From positions 50,505 to 114,504 of the forward strand of contig CAKPOA010000002.1 of NCBI GenBank assembly GCA_934169575.1: 64,000 bases of DNA, written 5' to 3'. Origin of the DNA: an uncultured Clostridia bacterium (GTDB lineage Bacteria; Bacillota; Clostridia; TANB77; CAG-508). Below, piece by piece: positions 1 to 8,509 of this stretch (its first letter is position 1; the number at the start of each line of letters is the position of its first letter). The notes beneath the pieces were generated by a model. The model made no database searches. It was not told the DNA's origin and saw nothing but the letters and a program-made list of their open reading frames with translations. Made by a program: the position numbers and the translations under genes.

Positions 1-702
1 TTTTGTATTCTTTTTTCCTAAATTATCTGTTAAATCAAAAATAATACTTTCAATTTTTTTTATTGATAATTTATCTATATCTTGTTTTGTTATTGTATTT
101 CCTTTTCCTTCATATTCAATTAATTTTCTTATTTCATTTACAAGTTCTTGCATATCAGTACCACAACATTCAATAAAATAATCTATAGTTGTTTTATCAA
201 TATTGACACCATATAAATTTGCTATATTTTTAATTCTTGTTTGAATTTGAAAAGGTTTTAAATATTCAGACTTACAAACTATTCCATGTTTTTCAAATAT
301 ATTTAATAATTCACATTTTTCTGCTGTTTCTTCAATAAATACAAGAACAACATCTTTTTTTAGTATATCTATATTTTCTTCTAAATAACTTGTTAATTTT
401 ACCTTTATATTTGAATTATCATTTTTTGTTTTTTTCTTTGCATCTTTCTTAAATAAGCCTGTATTTTTTGCAACAATTAATTTTCTTTCAAATCCAAATG
501 CTGGTGTTTGTATATCAGATATAATTTCATTCACATTATTTTCATCAATTAACACAAAATTTATTCCAGCAATTTTCTCACCAAATAATTTTTCAATATT
601 TTTCACACAATTATTAATCAAGTACTTTTCTTCACCATATAGTAAATATAAACTTCCTAATATTCCTTGTTTCAGACTCTTTTCTAATTCTTCAATTTTC
701 AA
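1..702 (-). CDS. holA: DNA polymerase III subunit delta, 3' part missing
   Basis: The delta subunit of the clamp loader opens the beta sliding clamp during replication. I translated the minus strand from position 702. The 234 codons present run without a stop to the window edge and include the HolA-type start (LYLLYGEEKYLI), the region around residues 40-70 and the FDLTDNLGKKNT segment typical of the family's middle domain. Usual length is about 330-345 residues, so about 100 C-terminal residues lie outside the window. The start is taken as TTG at 700-702 because an AGGAAG ribosome binding site sits 8 bases before it; a GTG nine bases upstream lies inside that site. The next gene upstream on the same strand is ruvC, but a repeated intergenic element separates them. 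Confidence 0.88.
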   Translation of the reverse strand, partial: MKIEELEKSLKQGILGSLYLLYGEEKYLINNCVKNIEKLFGEKIAGINFVLIDENNVNEIISDIQTPAFGFERKLIVAKNTGLFKKDAKKKTKNDNSNIKVKLTSYLEENIDILKKDVVLVFIEETAEKCELLNIFEKHGIVCKSEYLKPFQIQTRIKNIANLYGVNIDKTTIDYFIECCGTDMQELVNEIRKLIEYEGKGNTITKQDIDKLSIKKIESIIFDLTDNLGKKNTK

Positions 703-723
703 AATATTCACTTCCTAATATTA

Positions 724-912
724 TAAGTCATTTAAAATTTATTACCAAATATATGTATAAATTTTTTTCATACTTTGCAGTCGCAATTTTCTTATTAAAA
801 TTCAACATAATGAAAATTGCTCCAATCGCACTCGCTACGCTCGTTTGATCGCTTACGCAGTATTTCAAAAAATTCATCCATATATTTTGTTTTAAATCAT
901 TTTATGCTGATA
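724..912. repeat. Intergenic inverted-end repeat element, copy A
   Basis: This non-coding element shares a core of about 110 bases with 10781-10988 and 20592-20803. The core contains GCGTAAGCGATCAAACGAGC, then AGCGAGTGCGATTGG and GGAGCAATTTTCAT (minus-strand reading). The flanks are inverted relative to each other: AAGTCATTTAAAATTTAT on the left and its approximate complement on the right. It fills the holA-ruvC gap. I see no reading frame in it. Confidence 0.8.
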
Positions 913-917
913 TATAT

Positions 918-1409
918 CTATAATTTTTCAGAAAATCTATATGAATGTGCATGACAAATTGCAATTGCCATACTATCTGTTGTATCATCTAACTTTGGCA
1001 AATTTTCCTCATTTAAAATCATTTTCACCATATGTTGAATTTGCATTTTATTAGCTCGCCCATATCCCACAACCGCTTGTTTTATCTGAAGTGGTGTATA
1101 TTCATAAATAGGCAAGTTATTAATTTTAGCAGTTACTAAAATTACACCTCTTGCTTGTGCAACATTTATAGCTGTTTTTGCATTATTATTAAAAAATAGT
1201 TCTTCTATTGACATTGCATCTGGTTTATATTTTTTTATTATTTCTTGTAATTCATTATAAATCTGTTCTAATCTTAATGGAAAGGAAGTATGTGCTTCTG
1301 TTAATATTGCACCAGAATCTATTAAATTAAATTTATTTCCAATATAATCTATTATACTATATCCTGTTATTGCAAACCCTGGGTCAATCCCTAAAATCCT
1401 CATTTTCAA
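918..1409 (-). CDS. ruvC: Crossover junction endodeoxyribonuclease RuvC
   Basis: RuvC resolves Holliday junctions together with RuvAB. The 163-residue length is normal. The four acidic metal ligands of the RNase H fold can be placed: D9 in ILGIDPG, the glutamate pair at 69-70 in SIEELFF, and D141/D144 in LDDTTDSMA. The reading frame opens with TTG at 1407-1409, five bases after AAGGAA; the ATG two codons later (MRILGIDPG) is an equally usable start. ruvA is at 57.7 kb, so the ruv genes are not clustered here. Confidence 0.95.
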   Translation of the reverse strand: MKMRILGIDPGFAITGYSIIDYIGNKFNLIDSGAILTEAHTSFPLRLEQIYNELQEIIKKYKPDAMSIEELFFNNNAKTAINVAQARGVILVTAKINNLPIYEYTPLQIKQAVVGYGRANKMQIQHMVKMILNEENLPKLDDTTDSMAIAICHAHSYRFSEKL

Positions 1410-1437
1410 TCACATTCCTTTATTAAATTATAAACTT

Positions 1438-1466
1438 GGTTGGAAAACTCAAATTATTTTCCAACC
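1438..1466. terminator. Hairpin between glycogen debranching gene and ruvC
   Basis: GGTTGGAAAA (1438-1447) pairs perfectly with TTTTCCAACC (1457-1466). The T run follows on the plus strand; on the minus strand, the direction of transcription, the tail is only AAGTTT. It may be a weak terminator or a processing hairpin. Confidence 0.5.
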
Positions 1467-1473
1467 TTTTTTA

Positions 1474-3507
1474 CTAATAAATAATTCTAAACACTTCTGC
1501 CACACTCCAAGCCTGTGCAATTGCACCTTTTGGTTCAAAAGGTGTTTTAGAATCATATAATTCTGAAATAGAACCTATGCAACCTCTTTCAAATAACTCT
1601 TTTTTAAAAGTCTTTTTAGTTTTTTCTTTAAATTTCATAATCTTATTTTCCATTTCTTGTTTTATATCTTTATCTGTTTGAGCATTTTTTATATTAATTA
1701 ACGAATTATAATATAGGCCTAATAGCCATGTCCAAGTAGGTCCTTGATGATAACTCATATCTCTTTTAAAATTATCTCCATCATATATATCAACAAAACC
1801 TTTTTCGTTTTTTGCTAAAGTTTTTAAGCCATAATTGTTTAATAATTTTTTTTCAACAGTTGAGATAATATTTTTTGCCATTATAGAATCAGGTTCAATC
1901 ACCGGATATGTTAAACTTAATGCAAATAATTGGTTTGGTCTAACTTTTTTATCACCAATGAAATCATATAAACATTTTTTTCTTGGATAGTAAAATTTTT
2001 CTTCAAAAGATTTTTTACATCTTTCTGCCAATTCCTCATATTTTTTTGCTTCAATTTTTCTACCGAATTTTTCAAATTTTTTAATTAAACTTGCCATTAT
2101 CATTAAAGCATTATACCACATTGCATTTATCTCAACAACTTTACCATATCTAGGGGTTGCCACAATGTTCATACATTTAGCATCCATCCATGTATTTTGT
2201 GTATCTTTATGTCCAGAATATATTAACCAATCTGTATCAAGATATATATTATTATTTGAAAATGTTATACCATCAATATAATTTTTCATAATTTTCTTTA
2301 GTTTAGGATAAATATCTTTCTTTATAAATCCATAATCTTCTGTATAATCCAAATATTTTTTTACTTGTTCAAATAATAATAAAGAACTATCAACACTATT
2401 ATATAGTGGACTATTAGTACTATCAGAATATCCATTTGGAATTAATCCATATTTTATATCTCTTGTTAATGTTAATAATACCTCTTTTGCAATATCATAT
2501 TGTCTTGTTCTTAATAACAAACCTTCAAAAGATATTAAAGAATCTCTTCCCCAATCTGCAAACCAAGGATATCCTGCAATTATTGTATGTAATCCGAAAG
2601 AAGGTCTGTATACAATAAAATTATCTATTGCAGTTAAAAATGTTCTTTTTAATTCATTTTCTTCTTTTTCCTTTTTGCTCGTTTCTTTTTTATTAATCAT
2701 TAATGTTGTGTTAAAAAATTCACTTTGCCTTATAATTTCATTATTTATCAATTTTTTAGAATCTATTTCATCAATATTTTCTTCTAAAGAGCAAATAAAT
2801 GCAACTTCTTTTTCTTCTTCTGGTTCAATTTCAATTTCAAATCTACCACTTACTATATGATTTTCTTCAGGAAAAAATCCCCTTTTTTCTTCTTCTATAT
2901 AAAACATATTTTTAAATATATCATTATGATGTTCTATATATTTTCCATCTGTTATTCTCATATAAATTGGTGTTGAAATATTATCATCAACAATAATTTT
3001 TATTTTATTATTTTCTATTTCTTGTTTCAAAGAAAAATTATGATTAGTATTCATTTCGTGCGAATCACGCATATTTATAACAGGTGCTAGAGTAAGTTTT
3101 ATTTTTTTACTTCCATTTCTAATCTTATAAAATACCTGAACTGTGTTTTGTTCATATATCATACAAATATTTTTAGAAATATTTACATCTTCTACTTTAA
3201 ATTTAAATATTGGCAACATATCTTTTGTAAATGATTCCATATATTTAAATCCTTGTGAGATATATTCTTTTCCTACATTTGTAAATAATTCATATTTTTT
3301 TTCATTGATCTCTACACTTTCATCTAATTTTGAAAGTACCAACATTCTTTCTGCTGGTGGTTTAATTGGTGCAACTAGTAACCCATGATATCTTCTTGTA
3401 TTTGCCCCAATTACTGTAGAAGAAGCATATCCTCCTATTCCATTTGTTATAATCCATTCTTTTTTTAAACCTTTTTCTAACCCTAAGTTTTCTTTTTCTA
3501 AAATCAT
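1474..3507 (-). CDS. Glycogen debranching enzyme (amylo-alpha-1,6-glucosidase family)
   Basis: This protein probably hydrolyses alpha-1,6 branches of glycogen or maltodextrin. It has 677 residues. The N-terminal beta domain carries the family signature KEWIITNGIGGYASSTV followed by RRYHGLLVA (about residues 16-47). The C-terminal (alpha/alpha)6 catalytic domain begins near residue 285 and includes PWFADWGRDSLISFEG, the acid-bearing motif of the debranching family, and MSYHQGPTWTWLLG near residue 590. It follows yvcK by 12 bases, so the two are probably co-transcribed; YvcK is linked to carbon metabolism in Firmicutes. No signal peptide is visible, so it is cytoplasmic. Confidence 0.9.
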   Translation of the reverse strand: MILEKENLGLEKGLKKEWIITNGIGGYASSTVIGANTRRYHGLLVAPIKPPAERMLVLSKLDESVEINEKKYELFTNVGKEYISQGFKYMESFTKDMLPIFKFKVEDVNISKNICMIYEQNTVQVFYKIRNGSKKIKLTLAPVINMRDSHEMNTNHNFSLKQEIENNKIKIIVDDNISTPIYMRITDGKYIEHHNDIFKNMFYIEEEKRGFFPEENHIVSGRFEIEIEPEEEKEVAFICSLEENIDEIDSKKLINNEIIRQSEFFNTTLMINKKETSKKEKEENELKRTFLTAIDNFIVYRPSFGLHTIIAGYPWFADWGRDSLISFEGLLLRTRQYDIAKEVLLTLTRDIKYGLIPNGYSDSTNSPLYNSVDSSLLLFEQVKKYLDYTEDYGFIKKDIYPKLKKIMKNYIDGITFSNNNIYLDTDWLIYSGHKDTQNTWMDAKCMNIVATPRYGKVVEINAMWYNALMIMASLIKKFEKFGRKIEAKKYEELAERCKKSFEEKFYYPRKKCLYDFIGDKKVRPNQLFALSLTYPVIEPDSIMAKNIISTVEKKLLNNYGLKTLAKNEKGFVDIYDGDNFKRDMSYHQGPTWTWLLGLYYNSLINIKNAQTDKDIKQEMENKIMKFKEKTKKTFKKELFERGCIGSISELYDSKTPFEPKGAIAQAWSVAEVFRIIY

Positions 3508-3519
3508 TTGTTACCTCCA

Positions 3520-5115
3520 TTATTTTTTTGCCATGTTGTTGTTAAATTTCTTAAGCATTTCTTTTCTTATTTTTTCATAATTTTCGATTTTAATTGATTC
3601 TTCTTTTTGTTCAACATTATTTTTTCTTCTTTGAATATTTTGCTCAGATTCTCTAATAGATTTTATTCTTTCATCATATTTATTTGCAAATTTACTTTTA
3701 CTTTTTATACGTTTAGGTTTATTATTTTTTCCATTTTTTTGTTTTTTTAATGCTTTTTTCTGTTTCTTACTTATTTCTTTATCAGCTTTTAATTTTGTAT
3801 TCATTAATAAGTATTCTGGTTCATTTTGCTTGTCCATATATTTAAAGTCATCACATATCATTTGGATTACAATATCTGCAATCATTGTTGCATTATGTCT
3901 TATACAATTTTCAGAAACAACAGATAAATCTTTTTTAATAAATTTTATTTTTTTATCTTTAATATCTTGTAAATTTTGTTCAACTAAATCTGCACCATCT
4001 CTATTATATCTTTTCAAAATTTCTGGTATAATCTCACCTGTATCATATAAACAATAATCAATCAATCCTTCTCCGCAATGTTCTGTTATACTATTTATAT
4101 GATCTGCAACAGAATAATTATCTGTTAGTCCAGGTTCTGTCATTATATTACAAACATATATTTTTTTTGCATTACTTTCTTTAATTGCTCTTGATATTCC
4201 TTTTACAAGTAAATTAGGAATAACATTTGTATATAAACTTCCAGGTCCAATTATTATACTATCTGCATTTTTTATAGCTTCAATTACTCCAGGGGTAGGT
4301 CGGCAATTTGATGGACTTAAGTAAACTCTATTAATCTTGGTTAATTTATCATATACCATTGATGCTATTTTTGATTTTTCTTCAACAACATATCCATTTC
4401 CAAGTTCAGCACATATTTTTATTTTGTCTTCTGTTATTGGTAAAACCTTACCATAAATTTTAAATATTTCATTACTATTTTTTACTGCTTCTGCAAGCCC
4501 ATTTGATATATCTTTTATTGCCTCAAAATATATATCTGAAAAAGCTATTCCCTTTAAATAACCTTCTTTAAATCTATAATTAAACAATTCTAACATTTTA
4601 CTATTTTCATGTAATGAAAGTGCTGCAATTCCATTTTTTATATCTTCTAGTTGTAGATATTTCATTTTATCATTATCTTTCGTAAGTGTTTCACCATAAT
4701 TTGATACAGTCACAATTGCAGTTATATTACTTGTATATTTTTTAAACCCTTCAAGTAAAGTATTTAATCCACTTCCTCCTCCAATTATTACAATATTAGG
4801 TCCATCATCATAAATTTTTTTATTAAATATCAATGAATTAACATTTATCTTTTTGTTGCTTCTTGATCTTTGGTCTGTTGATTCAATAAATAATTCCATT
4901 GCTCTTTTATTAAAAAATATCATTCCTAAAATTATGCAAGTAAATCCTACTACAAAATATATTATTATTTTCGCTGCATGTTTAAATGTTATTGAATCTG
5001 TTGATACAATAATATTAGCCATACCAAATGATGCAAATACAACTCCAACTAAAATAAGCATCATCCATCTTTTCATTTTAGAACTATCTTTAAACCATCC
5101 AAATATTTTTTTCAT
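3520..5115 (-). CDS. yvcK: YvcK/CofD-like UDP-GlcNAc-binding protein with N-terminal membrane anchor
   Basis: YvcK family proteins bind UDP-N-acetylglucosamine and support cell shape and growth on gluconeogenic carbon. The 531 residues comprise two N-terminal membrane segments (about 14-38 and 47-67) and a Rossmann-like core starting at VIIGGGSGLNTLLEG near residue 109. GPGSLYTNVIPNLLV follows in the middle of the core. A lysine-rich tail occupies about residues 435-531. The normally conserved VADDGGSSG segment after the first glycine loop is replaced by VSNYGETLTKDN, so this branch is divergent. It sits between murB and the debranching enzyme on one strand, a context that fits a cell-wall or carbon role. 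Confidence 0.88.
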   Translation of the reverse strand: MKKIFGWFKDSSKMKRWMMLILVGVVFASFGMANIIVSTDSITFKHAAKIIIYFVVGFTCIILGMIFFNKRAMELFIESTDQRSRSNKKINVNSLIFNKKIYDDGPNIVIIGGGSGLNTLLEGFKKYTSNITAIVTVSNYGETLTKDNDKMKYLQLEDIKNGIAALSLHENSKMLELFNYRFKEGYLKGIAFSDIYFEAIKDISNGLAEAVKNSNEIFKIYGKVLPITEDKIKICAELGNGYVVEEKSKIASMVYDKLTKINRVYLSPSNCRPTPGVIEAIKNADSIIIGPGSLYTNVIPNLLVKGISRAIKESNAKKIYVCNIMTEPGLTDNYSVADHINSITEHCGEGLIDYCLYDTGEIIPEILKRYNRDGADLVEQNLQDIKDKKIKFIKKDLSVVSENCIRHNATMIADIVIQMICDDFKYMDKQNEPEYLLMNTKLKADKEISKKQKKALKKQKNGKNNKPKRIKSKSKFANKYDERIKSIRESEQNIQRRKNNVEQKEESIKIENYEKIRKEMLKKFNNNMAKK

Positions 5116-5143
5116 TAATAAACAAATCCTTTCAATATTAAGT

Positions 5144-6050
5144 TTATATTATTTCTACTTCTTCTTCTATTTTTACATGATAATTTTTATATACTTTATT
5201 TTTTGTATATTGTATTAAATCTAATATATCTTTTGATGTTGCATTTCCTTTGTTTATTATAAATCCTGCATGTTTTTCTGAAATTTGTGCTCCTCCAATT
5301 GAATATCCTTTTAATCCACATTTTTCAATCAATTCTGCTGTTATAAATCCATTTCCTCTTTTAAATGTACTGCCAGCAGATGGATATTCTAATGGTTGTT
5401 TTTCTTTTCGTTGTTTCATTATATTTTCCATAACATTTTCTATTTTTTCACAATTGCCTTTTTTTAATTTTAATTTTACCTCTAAAATTATATATTCATT
5501 ATTTTGAAAAATACTTTTTCTATAACCTAACTCTTGTTCATTATTTAAGAAAATTTTTATTTTTCCATTTCTGTCTATACATTTTGTTTGGATAATTATA
5601 TCTTTCATTTCTTTATTATATGAACCTGCATTCATTCTGTTTGCTCCACCTATAGTTCCGAGGAATTCCAGATAATTCTTCAAAACCCGATATTCCATTT
5701 TTCTTTAATATTTGTGCCAATCCCATCATTTTAACACCAGCACCAACTGTTACGATTACATTTTTTTTATCATTTTCTATATCTATATTTTTTATATCTA
5801 TTTTTAATACAATTCCCTTTATCCCCTCATCTTTTACAACTAAATTACTTCCATTACCAATTATATACAATGGTATTTGTTCTTCTTGGGCTAGTTTTAA
5901 AATTTCTTTTATTTTTTCTATTGAATCTGCTTTAATACAATATTCTGCCTTTCCTCCTGTTTTAAATGTTGTATGTTTATACATTGGTTCATTATATTTA
6001 ACATTTTCTTTAGATACAATTTGTTCTAACCTCTTTCCTATTGAATCCAT
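5144..6050 (-). pseudogene. murB: UDP-N-acetylenolpyruvoylglucosamine reductase, single-base frameshift
   Basis: MurB reduces UDP-GlcNAc-enolpyruvate to UDP-MurNAc in peptidoglycan synthesis. The N-terminal part (6050 down to about 5660) has the FAD-binding signatures YKHTTFKTGG and YIIGNGSNLVV. The C-terminal part (about 5660 to 5144) has TIGGANRMNAGSYN, YPSAGSTFKRG and GGAQISEKHAGFI, the catalytic end of the family. The parts join in the conserved GIPGTIGGA motif: the coding strand reads ATT CCT C GGA ACT, so dropping one base at 5660 restores one frame of about 300 codons, the normal length. MurB is normally essential, so this may be a sequence error rather than a true pseudogene. A second murB elsewhere would be the alternative. 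Confidence 0.88.
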
Positions 6051-6079
6051 TTTTTAAGCCCTTCCTTCCTAAAAGCACC

Positions 6080-6562
6080 TTATTCTACATTTTTATATAA
6101 TAGTTCTCCATTACTTGTTGTTTTAGTTTTGTAATTAAATACTTCTCCTGTAGAATAATTTATAATATATTGTTGTTCACTTCCTGTTATGCCTAACTTT
6201 TCTAATATTTCTGAATCTATTTTATAATAATATATTTCATCATCTTGATTTGATGTATCATCATAATTTTCTCCTCTTAAACTTAATGAACTAGAAATTT
6301 CTTGAAGTGATGTTTTTGCTTCATTAAATGTTATTTTTTCTCCTAATAAAATATTACTATTTTTTGTTTGTTTATATTTTATATCTGTTTCTAATACAAT
6401 TTGTTGTACTTGTGTAATTTCTGCTTCTAAAACTGCAGATTTTGTGTCTTTTACATTTTTTTTAGCATCAATTCCCCTAGTTATTGTAATACTAGCAATT
6501 ATTGCAAGTACAACTATTGTAATTACAAGTGTTACCAATGTTATACCTTTTTCATTTTTCAT
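6080..6562 (-). CDS. Type IV prepilin-like protein
   Basis: The 160 residues begin MKNEKGITLVTLVITIVVLAI, a class III signal: a short basic leader, cleavage after the glycine at position 6, and a hydrophobic helix that anchors the pilin. The rest is a short soluble domain with a coiled stretch (about 35-60) and no cysteines. It could be a minor pilin or competence pseudopilin. No assembly genes (prepilin peptidase, ATPase, platform protein) are nearby. The N terminus is of the same type as that of the DGR target at 25.6-27.0 kb, but no variable repeat is present here. Confidence 0.75.
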   Translation of the reverse strand: MKNEKGITLVTLVITIVVLAIIASITITRGIDAKKNVKDTKSAVLEAEITQVQQIVLETDIKYKQTKNSNILLGEKITFNEAKTSLQEISSSLSLRGENYDDTSNQDDEIYYYKIDSEILEKLGITGSEQQYIINYSTGEVFNYKTKTTSNGELLYKNVE

Positions 6563-6642
6563 CTGAAATCACAATCCTTTCTTTTGTCCAATATATAATA
6601 TCATTTTTTTATATTTTTTACAACATTTTTTTGCAAAAAAAT

Positions 6643-6671
6643 TTGATATATTTTCCATAATATGTTATAAT
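6643..6671 (+). promoter_or_regulatory. Sigma-A-type promoter for nfeD-SPFH pair
   Basis: TTGATA at 6643-6648 is followed after 17 bases by TATAAT at 6666-6671. A GGAGGTG ribosome binding site and the ATG at 6703 follow downstream. Confidence 0.75.
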
Positions 6672-6702
6672 TAATATTAGAGATGCAAATGGAGGTGCTT
6701 TT

Positions 6703-7146
6703 ATGTGGGGATTTTGGCTAATATGTAGTGGAATATTTTTTATTATTGAAATATTTACAACAGGATTTCTTATTTTTTGGCTAGGGATTGCAGGTTTATG
6801 TTCAATGGTTGTAAGTTTCTTTACTTCAAATATTTTTATTCAAACAATAGTATTTGTTGTAGTTTCAATTTTACTTATTTTATTTACAAGACCATTAATA
6901 AATAAATTTTTAAAAATTGATAAAAAAAACATATTACCTACAAATGTCTATAGACTTATTAACAAAGAAGGGATTGTAATCCAAAATATAGAGCCATTAT
7001 CAAATACTGGTAAAGTTAAAGTCGGTGGAGAACTTTGGTCTGCCATATCTGATATGGAAATTGCAAAAGATACACATATAAAAATAACAGGTGTTGAAGG
7101 TGTTAAATTAAAAGTTGAACCTGTAAAACAAACATCAAATAAATAA
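6703..7146 (+). CDS. NfeD-like membrane protein
   Basis: NfeD-type proteins pair with SPFH (stomatin/flotillin-like) proteins in membrane microdomains. This 147-residue protein has three or four hydrophobic segments in its first 70 residues (MWGFWLICSGIFFIIEIF, then TGFLIFWLGIAGL and a long stretch to LLILFTRP). An OB-fold-like soluble C-terminal domain of about 60 residues follows, with GKVKVGGELWSA, the most recognisable NfeD motif. It has its own promoter, and the SPFH gene follows 51 bases later behind an AGGAGG site, matching the usual nfeD-SPFH operon. Confidence 0.85.
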   Translation: MWGFWLICSGIFFIIEIFTTGFLIFWLGIAGLCSMVVSFFTSNIFIQTIVFVVVSILLILFTRPLINKFLKIDKKNILPTNVYRLINKEGIVIQNIEPLSNTGKVKVGGELWSAISDMEIAKDTHIKITGVEGVKLKVEPVKQTSNK

Positions 7147-7197
7147 GTTTTTTAAATTACCATTATGGTATTAATATAAATTAAAGGAGGATATATT

Positions 7198-8103
7198 ATG
7201 GGATTTTTAATAATTTTACTTATTATTATTGTAGTAATAGCTCTAACATCAATTAAAGTAGTAAATCAATCTGAAGTATATATTATTGAAAGATTAGGTA
7301 AGTTTCAAAAAATGGCAGATGCAGGTCTTACTATAATAATTCCATTTTTCGACAGAGTAAGTTCAGTAGTTTTACTTAAAGAACAAACTATGGACATTCC
7401 ACCACAAGGTGTTATAACAAAAGATAATGTTACAATAAACATAGATACAGTTGTATTTTATCAAATAACAGATCCTGTAAAGGCTGTTTATGAAATACAA
7501 AATTTGAAAAAAGGTATTGAATATCTTGCAATTACAACTATTCGTGATATTGTTGGTAAAATGGATCTTGATGAAACATTTGGTTCACGTGATTCGATAA
7601 ATTATCAATTATGTTCTATCTTAGATGAGGCAACAGATAAATGGGGTTGTAAAATAAATAGAGTTGAAATAAAAGATATCAATCCACCAGCAGATATTAG
7701 AGATGCAATGGAAAAGCAAATGAATGCTGAGCGTAATAAAAGAGCTCTTATTTTAGAAGCTGAAGCACAAAAACAAGCTGACATTACAGTTGCTGAAGGT
7801 AAAAAACAAGCATCTATTCTTGAAGCTGAAGCTGATAGTGAAGCTAAAATTAGACGTGCCGCAGGTGAGGCTAAAGCTATAAAACAAGTTGCTGAGGCTA
7901 AAGCACAAGAAATTGCTATGGTCTATAAAGCAATGATGGAAGCTAATCCAAATGATAAATTAGTTCAATTAAAATCATTAGAAGCTTTATCAAAAATTGC
8001 AGATGGTGAGGCAAATAAAGTATTTATACCATTTGAAGCAACTTCAGCATTAAGTGGAATCGGAGCAATGTCTGATATAGTAAAAGAAAAAGATAAAAAA
8101 TAA
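7198..8103 (+). CDS. SPFH-domain (stomatin/paraslipin-like) membrane protein
   Basis: The 301-residue protein has one N-terminal membrane segment (residues 2-17). The SPFH/band-7 domain spans about 20-190 and includes VYIIERLGKFQKM, VTINIDTVVFYQITDP and VEIKDINPP. An alanine- and glutamate-rich coiled coil (about 175-240) with several AEA/AEGKKQA repeats follows. These proteins oligomerise into membrane scaffolds and, in the paraslipin branch, associate with NfeD, whose gene is immediately upstream. An AGGAGG site lies just before the ATG. The 3' end runs into a strong bidirectional terminator. Confidence 0.9.
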   Translation: MGFLIILLIIIVVIALTSIKVVNQSEVYIIERLGKFQKMADAGLTIIIPFFDRVSSVVLLKEQTMDIPPQGVITKDNVTINIDTVVFYQITDPVKAVYEIQNLKKGIEYLAITTIRDIVGKMDLDETFGSRDSINYQLCSILDEATDKWGCKINRVEIKDINPPADIRDAMEKQMNAERNKRALILEAEAQKQADITVAEGKKQASILEAEADSEAKIRRAAGEAKAIKQVAEAKAQEIAMVYKAMMEANPNDKLVQLKSLEALSKIADGEANKVFIPFEATSALSGIGAMSDIVKEKDKK

Positions 8104-8108
8104 TATTT

Positions 8109-8151
8109 AAAAAAGAAAAACAATATCAAATTAATATTGTTTTTCTTTTTT
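8109..8151. terminator. Bidirectional terminator
   Basis: A 17-base stem (8110-8126 with 8134-8150; arms contain AGAAAAACAATAT and ATATTGTTTTTCT) has A and T runs on both sides. It separates the plus-strand SPFH gene from the minus-strand gene ending at 8152 and can serve both. Confidence 0.85.
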
Positions 8152-8457
8152 TCATCTTTTTCTTCTACAATAACACCCTGTATTATTTGAATTAATGCTA
8201 TTATTATTTGTTTCTTCTTCCTCATATGTCATAAAATTCACTTTAATAATATATGCTGTTATAAATGCAATTATTGAGTAAATTATTGTTGCAATCAAAG
8301 CTTCTGCAAGTGAACCAGAGAAAGCTGCAAATGCTATAATTAAATATATAGCAAAAAATGTAATTCCTACTAATATGGGACATTTTAAAACTGTCTGTAA
8401 AACAATAGAGAGTAAAATTGTTGCAAGTGGTAATGCAAAAAATACTAATAAATTCAT
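8152..8457 (-). CDS. Small membrane protein resembling the DUF2651 family
   Basis: The 101 residues contain three hydrophobic helices (about 1-20, 25-45 and 50-72) and a polar asparagine-rich tail ending CYCRRKR. The start, with LPLATILLSIVLQ and KCPILVGITFFAIYLIIAF, resembles small Firmicutes membrane proteins of the DUF2651 type from memory; no function is established for that family. An AGGAGG-type site precedes the ATG. It lies downstream of neither neighbour's transcript with certainty and probably has its own promoter in the 8458-8509 gap or further upstream. Confidence 0.6.
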   Translation of the reverse strand: MNLLVFFALPLATILLSIVLQTVLKCPILVGITFFAIYLIIAFAAFSGSLAEALIATIIYSIIAFITAYIIKVNFMTYEEEETNNNSINSNNTGCYCRRKR

Positions 8458-8509
8458 ATAAGCCTCCTCTTTGTTTATTTATATATTTTATGCATTACAT
8501 TTTTTATTG

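Noticed and set aside
724..912. Conserved intergenic core as a known riboswitch or tRNA-like RNA
   Set aside because: It shows no cloverleaf, T-box or S-box landmarks, and its copies are inverted-end elements at unrelated loci.
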